DNA of 12,422 nucleotides, from positions 1-12,422 of the forward strand of contig CAZILN010000282.1 in the NCBI GenBank assembly GCA_964540005.1, read 5' to 3'. The position numbers were made by a program, and so were the translations under genes. The notes under the pieces were generated by a model. It saw nothing but the letters and a program-made list of their open reading frames with translations, did not search any database and was not told the DNA's origin. The stretch comes from CAZILN01 sp964540005. Lineage in GTDB: Bacteria > Bacteroidota > Bacteroidia > Bacteroidales > SM23-62. Of the stretch, positions 7,597 to 12,422 are shown one piece after another (positions within the stretch are counted from its first letter, which is position 1; each line of letters begins with the position of its first letter).

Positions 7597-7926
7597 ATGT
7601 TGAAGGTCGAGGAGAATAAGAACCGGCATTACATCAGCATTATAAAAACAACACGAATCAATTCCTTTGTGGCAGACGGATTGAAAGACCAGCTTCTTGA
7701 AATGGTCAGCCAGAAGAAGAAAGAGGTAATACTCAGCCTGAAAGGAATAAAATTCATTGATAACGCCGGATTTGAAACAATTATGTCTGTTGTGAAAAGG
7801 GCGCGTGATAATAATTGCTCTTTCAGGATATGCGATGTTTCACAGGATGTTTATGAATTGTTTCAGTTAATGAAGCTGAATGTTGTTTTTGAAATCCATC
7901 CGGAAAAATCAGCAGTTATCAGCTAA
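7597..7926 (+). CDS. Single-domain STAS protein (anti-sigma factor antagonist-like) lacking the phosphoserine
   Basis: A 109-residue stand-alone STAS domain, the fold of SpoIIAA-type anti-anti-sigma factors, expected to act in the cytoplasm by binding a partner kinase or signalling protein. The pattern is typical: strands at about 11-19, a helix around VADGLKDQLLEMV (25-37), strand EVILSLKG (43-50), the key loop IKFIDNAGFETI (51-62), then helix, strand (SFRICDV) and a final helix around ELFQLM. In SpoIIAA the loop reads D-S-S-G and the second serine is phosphorylated. Here it reads D55-N56-A57-G58, so neither serine is present and the usual switch cannot operate. No anti-sigma kinase or phosphatase is adjacent. 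It follows aspS by 149 bases, so may be separately transcribed. Its stop is 5 bases from the convergent plug-protein gene. The start ATG is at 7597; the target is unknown. Confidence 0.88.
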   Translation: MLKVEENKNRHYISIIKTTRINSFVADGLKDQLLEMVSQKKKEVILSLKGIKFIDNAGFETIMSVVKRARDNNCSFRICDVSQDVYELFQLMKLNVVFEIHPEKSAVIS

Positions 7927-7931
7927 ACACA

Positions 7932-10328
7932 TTATTCCACGTTGTACCTGATTTCGGCTCTGCCCGGGATCCCGGAATCCGAGACTCCTTCAACCAGCAC
8001 CCAGAAAGTGCCTTTTTTCCCGGAATTATAAAAACTCAGCCATGCCTGTCCTTCTTCATCACACATAATTACAGGATGCCAGAATAAGGTGGTCCGGGTA
8101 TCTTCTATAAGATGGTCAAACTCCGTACCGTATCTGGGAGAATAGAATTCCCGTGCCCGGTGGTAACCATGCATCCTGAAATCGATCACCCCTCTTTTCA
8201 TAAATCTCCCTCTTTTTGTAAAAACCGCAATAACTCCATTGGCTCCACGGGAACCATAAATGGCTGTTTTAGGGCCTTTGATGATCTCTATACGGTCTAT
8301 ATCAAGAGGATTTATGCTCTGGATTGCATTAACATCCACAGGGATATTATCTATAAGATAGAGGGGTTCCGTACTGAGAATAAATGAACTGGGCCCGCGT
8401 ATCTGGACGGAATTCCCGCTTACCATTACCCCCGGGACACGACCCTGGAGGATTTCAAGTACTGAACTATAAGTCCTCATGCTTTCATCAACCACAATCA
8501 CATGATCCGCTTCGTTGTACAGGCCTTTAAGTATTACCTGGCTGGTATCTTCTTTCTCTTCTTCACGGGGTCTGTAAACATTACTGCCCTGAACGGTCAT
8601 TTCTTTAGTATAAGAAGAATAAAGAACCTCCGACTCCGGCCTGGTAGCTTCATCTATGTAAATAACAAGGTTCTTTCTCCCGTTCAGACGACGTGCCGAT
8701 ATTTCAACATACACGGTGTCTTCATAATCCGGAAGTTCAAACTTATATTCCCCCCTGGCGTTGGTCCGGGAAATGAATACATCATTAAATTCACTCAGAA
8801 CAGTCAGTGTTACGGGCAAGTTTTTCAGAGGAATGTCAAAGAACTCTTTTGTGATTTTCCCGGTAACCATGAGTCCCTGTTCGATCGGGTAATTGATCTC
8901 CATGCTGTTTGTTTCGGTGACATCCTCCCAGCGGAATCTCCTCCAACCCTGGGTCATCATCAGGTAATCAAGGTGCTGGTTTATTTCCCTGCTGTTACCA
9001 TCAAAGTAATAATCAGGATCCTCTACCAGTCCGGGCAGATCCGAAGTCAGCCACAGATTGCTTACAATGTTCGCCTGGAAATCCCCGGATTCATTAGACA
9101 GATCCCTGTCAGCCACAGATAAGTTGAAGTTGCCCCTTACAGGCTGATTATTTTCATCACTTATGTGAAATTGCATCTCTACTTTCTCCCTGATCTGATA
9201 ACTTCTTTTAATGCCTTCTATCCTGATAGTGAGCGGTTTTTGATTTTTAACAAATACCAATCTTTCGCATCGGGGAACCAAGTTTGCGAGCTCGCCGGAG
9301 CCAATACTCTCCTGGTCAAACAGTGTGAGATGCAGGATGCCGGTAGGAATGGCCCGTTTATCAATAGTGGAGCTTATCTTTCCCTGCACGATCTGCAGTT
9401 CCCCGGAATGATATACTTTTCCCCGTACATGAGCTACCAGGTAAATCGTGGAGGATTTAAAACTGCTGCTGATATCAATCCGGATCTCATCTTCCTGCAG
9501 GTTGTCTGCTTTCAGTATATAACCTTCAGATAATACCTCAGGGAGTTTAAACCTGCTTGTTCTGCCCCCTGAAGTCTTCAGCTCGGCATAGTATTTTTTC
9601 CCTTCCTCGGGGGTCAGTTCAAAGGCTCCCATTCCAAGATGACTGCTTGAAAAACTTACGATCTGGTTTTTCTTATTGTCAAAGATGGTCCCTTCTGTGT
9701 CAATCCCTATACCCAGGTCATTAACCGCTTTAAAACCTACCCTGGAGGTGAGTCCGGCTACCAGGTCCCCACCTTCCGGGAAAAACTGAAGATCGGTTTT
9801 CTCTGCTTTCCTTATACTCTTTTTCTTCAGCTGTTTGTTGGCATTTTTGTCATTCCTGTAAATTGTTGCAGCATGCTCCGGATTCCAGATATTAAAATGC
9901 TTTCTGAAGAAAAACTCCTCGCCAAAATTCCTCATCCAGTTGGTATAGGCCATTATCTCATAGATCCCTTCTCCTATGGTATCGGGAAGAGAAAAACTTC
10001 CATATGAGTATCCGTCTTCAATTTTACAGAGATGGGTCAGCAAATTCCTGCCAAATGAATTATTGACTTCAAGATAGAGGTTCTTGCTCAATGCTGAGCC
10101 CTGGTGGGTAGTTGCGTCAAATATATAAGCCTTGTACCATATGGATTCACCTGCCTGGTAAGCCGGTTTATCCATGCTGATATATACCTTTTGCTGAGGG
10201 TACTTCGTATAAAATGATTCGATCAGATCAGGGATCCTGCTGTTGTTCCCTGTAAAAACCAGGCTGCTTGATAATAAGAGGAAACCTGAAGCTGATACCG
10301 ATGCAATTATTCTCCAATCTTTTTTCAT
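7932..10328 (-). CDS. Secreted macroglobulin-like protein with a TonB-receptor plug domain and no barrel
   Basis: A 798-residue exported protein. Residues 1-27 form a signal peptide (basic MKKDWR, then a hydrophobic core) without a lipobox cysteine. KVYISMDKPAYQAGESIWYK (47-66) marks an MG2-like macroglobulin domain running to about 146. QFFPEGGDLVAGLTSRVGFKA (181-201) begins further beta-rich modules. VTGKITKEFFDIPLKNLPVTL (488-508) with the following strands looks like a carboxypeptidase-regulatory-like or fibronectin-like repeat. A TonB-receptor plug spans about 605-706, with VLEILQGRVPGVMV, VQIRGPSSF, PLYLIDNIPVDV, DIDRIEIIKGP and YGSRGANGVI. Only about 92 residues follow, ending in a beta-rich piece (TTLFWHPVI, then EGVSDSGIPG). 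There is no room for the roughly 600-residue outer-membrane barrel, so it cannot itself be a TonB-dependent transporter. Such proteins recur in Bacteroidota with unknown function. It starts 49 bases after the AhpD-like gene on the same strand and may share its transcript. Confidence 0.88.
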   Translation of the reverse strand: MKKDWRIIASVSASGFLLLSSSLVFTGNNSRIPDLIESFYTKYPQQKVYISMDKPAYQAGESIWYKAYIFDATTHQGSALSKNLYLEVNNSFGRNLLTHLCKIEDGYSYGSFSLPDTIGEGIYEIMAYTNWMRNFGEEFFFRKHFNIWNPEHAATIYRNDKNANKQLKKKSIRKAEKTDLQFFPEGGDLVAGLTSRVGFKAVNDLGIGIDTEGTIFDNKKNQIVSFSSSHLGMGAFELTPEEGKKYYAELKTSGGRTSRFKLPEVLSEGYILKADNLQEDEIRIDISSSFKSSTIYLVAHVRGKVYHSGELQIVQGKISSTIDKRAIPTGILHLTLFDQESIGSGELANLVPRCERLVFVKNQKPLTIRIEGIKRSYQIREKVEMQFHISDENNQPVRGNFNLSVADRDLSNESGDFQANIVSNLWLTSDLPGLVEDPDYYFDGNSREINQHLDYLMMTQGWRRFRWEDVTETNSMEINYPIEQGLMVTGKITKEFFDIPLKNLPVTLTVLSEFNDVFISRTNARGEYKFELPDYEDTVYVEISARRLNGRKNLVIYIDEATRPESEVLYSSYTKEMTVQGSNVYRPREEEKEDTSQVILKGLYNEADHVIVVDESMRTYSSVLEILQGRVPGVMVSGNSVQIRGPSSFILSTEPLYLIDNIPVDVNAIQSINPLDIDRIEIIKGPKTAIYGSRGANGVIAVFTKRGRFMKRGVIDFRMHGYHRAREFYSPRYGTEFDHLIEDTRTTLFWHPVIMCDEEGQAWLSFYNSGKKGTFWVLVEGVSDSGIPGRAEIRYNVE

Positions 10329-10377
10329 AAATTCTGATCCTATAGATAATATTACCCGGGATTAAAGGATAAGGCAG

Positions 10378-10722
10378 CTAGATCTTATTCAACTCTTCCC
10401 AGTATTCCAGGGCTCTCCTGGTATGTGGAATAACTATGGTGCCCCCCACCAGGTTCGCTACAGAAAATATTTCAAACAATTCTTCAGTGCTAACTTTGTT
10501 CTCATAACATTTTTCCAGATGGTATTTAATGCAGTCATCACAACGCAGGACCAAGGAGCTCACCAGACCAAGCATTTCTTTGGTCCGCGCCGTCAGCACT
10601 CCATCCATGTAGGTATTGGTATCAATGTTATAGATACGCTTCATTACCTTATTGTCTTGTGCCAGGATTTTCTTGTTCATTCGTTCCCGGTACTCCCTGA
10701 AAGAATTTACTTGCTTGCTCAT
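10378..10722 (-). CDS. Carboxymuconolactone decarboxylase-family protein, AhpD-like
   Basis: A 114-residue all-helical protein of the CMD/AhpD superfamily, many members of which are small cytoplasmic thiol peroxidase-like or redox-coupling proteins. The active-site signature is RCDDCIKYHLEKC (60-72): C61 and C64 form the C-x-x-C pair and H68 is the following histidine. E49, twelve residues before C61, corresponds to the active-site glutamate of mycobacterial AhpD. The histidine between the two cysteines in AhpD is Asp (D63) here, so the proton relay is incomplete by that model and the substrate should not be assumed to be alkyl hydroperoxide reductase. C72 is an extra nearby cysteine. True decarboxylase activity is unlikely, since that branch lacks the redox pair. 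The ATG is at 10722-10720. It is divergent from yebC across 93 bases and lies upstream of the plug-protein gene. Confidence 0.9.
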   Translation of the reverse strand: MSKQVNSFREYRERMNKKILAQDNKVMKRIYNIDTNTYMDGVLTARTKEMLGLVSSLVLRCDDCIKYHLEKCYENKVSTEELFEIFSVANLVGGTIVIPHTRRALEYWEELNKI

Positions 10723-10747
10723 AAGGTGCTCAAGTTACGAAAATTTG

Positions 10748-10755
10748 TAATTTTG
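10748..10755 (+). promoter_or_regulatory. Candidate Bacteroidota -7 promoter element for yebC
   Basis: TAATTTTG matches TAnnTTTG in all fixed positions. The predicted start near 10762 gives a leader of about 55 bases before the ATG at 10816. As with the aroA element, no good TTTG is seen about 20 bases upstream. The spacer is AT-rich, so this remains a candidate. Confidence 0.4.
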
Positions 10756-10815
10756 GGGAATACGGACATTTATGAATGCCGGCCAGGAATCCATACATTA
10801 ATTTAAATAATAAAT

Positions 10816-11559
10816 ATGTCAGGACACAGTAAATGGTCAACCATAAAACGGAAGAAGGGTGCCGCAGATGCAAAAAGATCCAAACTGTTTTCAAGGATAT
10901 CAAAAGAAATCCAGATCGCGGTAAAGGAGGGTGGTCCTGATCAGGAAAACAATCCCAGACTACGTATGGCCATTTCAAACGCCAAAGGAGTTAACATGCC
11001 CAAGGATAATATTGAAAGGGTGATAAACAAGGCGAGTAAGGAAGACGGCAACCTGCAGGAGGTAACTTTTGAAGGGTATGCACCATATGGAATTGCCCTG
11101 TTTATCGAGTGCCTTACAGATAATAACAACCGGACAGTCAGCAGTGTGAGAGCCATTTTCAACAGGCGGTCAGGGAGCCTGGCTACCAACGGATCAGTCA
11201 GTTTCCTGTTCGAGAGGAAAGGTGTTATAACAGTCCCTCAGGGAGACCTCAACGGGGAGGAATTTGAACTTGAGATAATTGATGCAGGAGTGGAGGATGT
11301 GGTTCTTGAGGATGGTTTCTTTATCATTACCGTTCCCCTGGAGGACTTCGGAAATGTACGCAAGAAACTCGAAGAGATGGAAATCGAACCTGAAAATGCT
11401 GAATTACAGAGAATACCTGTTGAAACAAAGACACTGTCAATAGAAGAAGCCATTAAAGTCCTGAAGATCATCGAGGAATTTGAAGACGATGATGACGTAC
11501 AGAATGTGTTTCATAACCTTGAGGTTGATGATGAGGTCCTGGCTGCAATGGAGGAATAA
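10816..11559 (+). CDS. yebC: YebC/PmpR/TACO1-family protein
   Basis: A cytoplasmic protein long annotated as a DNA-binding transcriptional regulator (PmpR in Pseudomonas). The mitochondrial relative TACO1 and, as I recall, recent work on bacterial YebC instead point to a ribosome-associated role easing stalling at proline-rich stretches. The 247 residues match the family length. The invariant N-terminus MSGHSKWSTIKRKKGAADAK (1-20) fixes the start at 10816. FEGYAPYGIALFIECLTDNN and RTVSSVRAIFNRRSGSLA are the conserved core of domain 2, and GSVSFLFERKG precedes domain 3. The C-terminal part is strongly acidic (EEFEDDDDVQNVFHNLEVDDE), as in relatives. It is divergent from the AhpD-like gene. Nothing next to it suggests a specific regulatory target, so a general translation role is the simpler reading. 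Confidence 0.96.
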   Translation: MSGHSKWSTIKRKKGAADAKRSKLFSRISKEIQIAVKEGGPDQENNPRLRMAISNAKGVNMPKDNIERVINKASKEDGNLQEVTFEGYAPYGIALFIECLTDNNNRTVSSVRAIFNRRSGSLATNGSVSFLFERKGVITVPQGDLNGEEFELEIIDAGVEDVVLEDGFFIITVPLEDFGNVRKKLEEMEIEPENAELQRIPVETKTLSIEEAIKVLKIIEEFEDDDDVQNVFHNLEVDDEVLAAMEE

Positions 11560-11579
11560 AATCCTGTTTGATCCAGGTG

Positions 11580-11666
11580 ATGGTGAAATTGCATGAGGCA
11601 ATGCCAAAGAGATTACAAGAAGCAGGTATCCCTTCTGATCTATTATATTGCTGGCGTAGAGAGTAA
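11580..11666 (+). CDS. Possible 28-codon small ORF after yebC
   Basis: ATG at 11580 opens a 28-residue frame ending with TAA at 11664-11666: it begins MVKLHEAMPKRLQEAG and ends DLLYCWRRE. It sits 20 bases after the yebC stop and 29 bases before the lipoprotein ATG, the longest stretch of this 136-base spacer with protein-like sequence. The product would be helical and basic. No ribosome-binding site is convincing (AGG at 11575-11577 is too close). I know no family for it. It may be a real micropeptide, a remnant of a longer gene broken near the composition change, or chance. Confidence 0.2.
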   Translation: MVKLHEAMPKRLQEAGIPSDLLYCWRRE

Positions 11667-11695
11667 CAGTGATATCAGAAGAATTTTTGGAAGAT

Positions 11696-12422
11696 ATGAA
11701 TTTCAAGATAAATTGTTATAGATCAATAGTAGTTCTAATTCTTTGTGCTTTCTGCTGTACTTGTGAGAAAGAAGAGAAAGACCCCTGCAAAGATCTGGTC
11801 AATGGAGTGTATGCGTATCCTGAGGAAGAAGCCCATGGATTATCAATGGAAGAATCCGTTGAAATTTACAAAATACCCGGTCCTATACTTGATTGTATAT
11901 CCACAAAAGGATTGATTGAAACCTGTCTGGCTTATCCTGAATTTAGAGTATTATGGGCTTATAGTCCTCTCCAGCTAGGATTTGATGTGGTTGAATCTTA
12001 TTGCAACGGATTTGCAGAATTATGGTCAAGAACAGATGCCTGTACTATCCTGATACAAAAATATGCTCAATTGGATCCAGCAGGAATTAATGAAGAATGG
12101 TCAGATTTGGAAATTGGAACATTTATGGCAAACATAATACATCATGAAATAATTATCGCACAAAATGAAATTCTTCAACAGTTATCAGATTTTGAAAAGT
12201 TAGAATTAATAGAAGAAGTTATCAATAAGAATAGCACAAAGTTTGAACTGATTGACCATTATACTATTGTAGGCATGCAGACTTCCGTGGCAATACTATC
12301 ACGGATAATGTATAATGACAATTATGAACCATTCATTTCAGAATTTCCCAATGAAATGCTACAGTTACATATTGTGATTATTGATATCAGAGATTTTGAA
12401 CTTATTGATCTAATCCTGTATC
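11696..12422 (+). CDS. Predicted lipoprotein of unknown function, AT-rich, C-terminus off the window
   Basis: Translated by hand from the ATG at 11696-11698; the frame stays open to the window end, giving 242 residues without a stop. The N-terminus MNFKINCYRSIVVLILCAFC then CTCEKEEKDPC reads as a lipoprotein signal: basic, hydrophobic, then a cysteine cluster (C20, C21, C23) followed at once by charged residues. C23 is the likely lipidated residue, although the lipobox is not canonical. The EKEEKD directly after it resembles the acidic/lysine surface-export signal described for Bacteroidota lipoproteins, so exposure on the cell surface is possible. The rest is helix-rich and acidic with several further cysteines (C31, C67, C77, C103, C116) and no catalytic motif that I recognise. 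G+C is roughly one third by eye against nearly half in neighbours, and codons favour A/T endings, which may indicate recent acquisition. A short GGAAG lies just upstream of the ATG. Confidence 0.75.
   Translation, partial: MNFKINCYRSIVVLILCAFCCTCEKEEKDPCKDLVNGVYAYPEEEAHGLSMEESVEIYKIPGPILDCISTKGLIETCLAYPEFRVLWAYSPLQLGFDVVESYCNGFAELWSRTDACTILIQKYAQLDPAGINEEWSDLEIGTFMANIIHHEIIIAQNEILQQLSDFEKLELIEEVINKNSTKFELIDHYTIVGMQTSVAILSRIMYNDNYEPFISEFPNEMLQLHIVIIDIRDFELIDLILY

Noticed and set aside
8502..9122. 206-residue plus-strand open frame within the plug-protein gene
   Set aside because: It lies wholly antisense to a well-supported protein and its translation shows no domain or signal; long shadow frames are expected here.
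7553..10363. Shared 10-mer ACCCGGGATT at 7553-7562 and 10354-10363, both just upstream of genes
   Set aside because: It has a CCCGGG palindrome core but no further similarity, opposite relation to the downstream genes and no third intergenic copy; probably chance.

Overview
The window looks like an ordinary chromosomal segment of a member of the Bacteroidota, probably Bacteroidales/Marinilabiliales-like. Support for this: a large signal-peptide protein combines macroglobulin-like modules with a TonB-type plug domain, an architecture known mainly from this phylum. The EPSP synthase carries an AGTAMRF motif, and the proline dehydrogenase is of the monofunctional, mitochondrial-like type. Genes generally lack strong Shine-Dalgarno sequences, and two AT-rich spacers contain a perfect match to the phylum's -7 promoter element (TAnnTTTG). 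Most genes look close to half G+C by eye; the last one is clearly more AT-rich. No RNA gene, insertion sequence, CRISPR array or origin was seen, and no gene-free stretch exceeds 300 bases.

Layout. Bases 1-762 (minus) hold the N-terminal 254 residues of glutamate dehydrogenase, divergent from dprA (919-2034, plus). A convergent minus-strand pair follows: proline dehydrogenase (2538-3710) and, 6 bases after its stop, a small two-helix membrane protein (2049-2531). aroA (3906-5132, plus) diverges from the pair and converges with tadA (5139-5594, minus). tadA diverges from aspS (5696-7447, plus), which is followed by a single-domain STAS protein (7597-7926, plus). On the minus strand lie the plug/macroglobulin-like protein (7932-10328) and, just upstream of it, an AhpD-like carboxymuconolactone decarboxylase-family protein (10378-10722). 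A yebC-family gene (10816-11559, plus) diverges from that pair. The window ends in a possible 28-codon ORF and an incomplete AT-rich gene for a predicted lipoprotein (11696 to the edge).

How the genes relate. This is mostly a mosaic of one- and two-gene transcription units. Three products serve translation (TadA, AspRS, YebC), one natural DNA uptake or recombination (DprA), one aromatic amino-acid synthesis (AroA). Two sit on the proline-glutamate-oxoglutarate route (proline dehydrogenase, glutamate dehydrogenase), but they are not in one operon and the P5C dehydrogenase joining them is not in the window. The least understood products are the two-helix membrane protein, the STAS protein lacking the usual phosphoserine, the plug protein without a barrel, and the terminal lipoprotein. 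I see no convincing new multi-gene system here.
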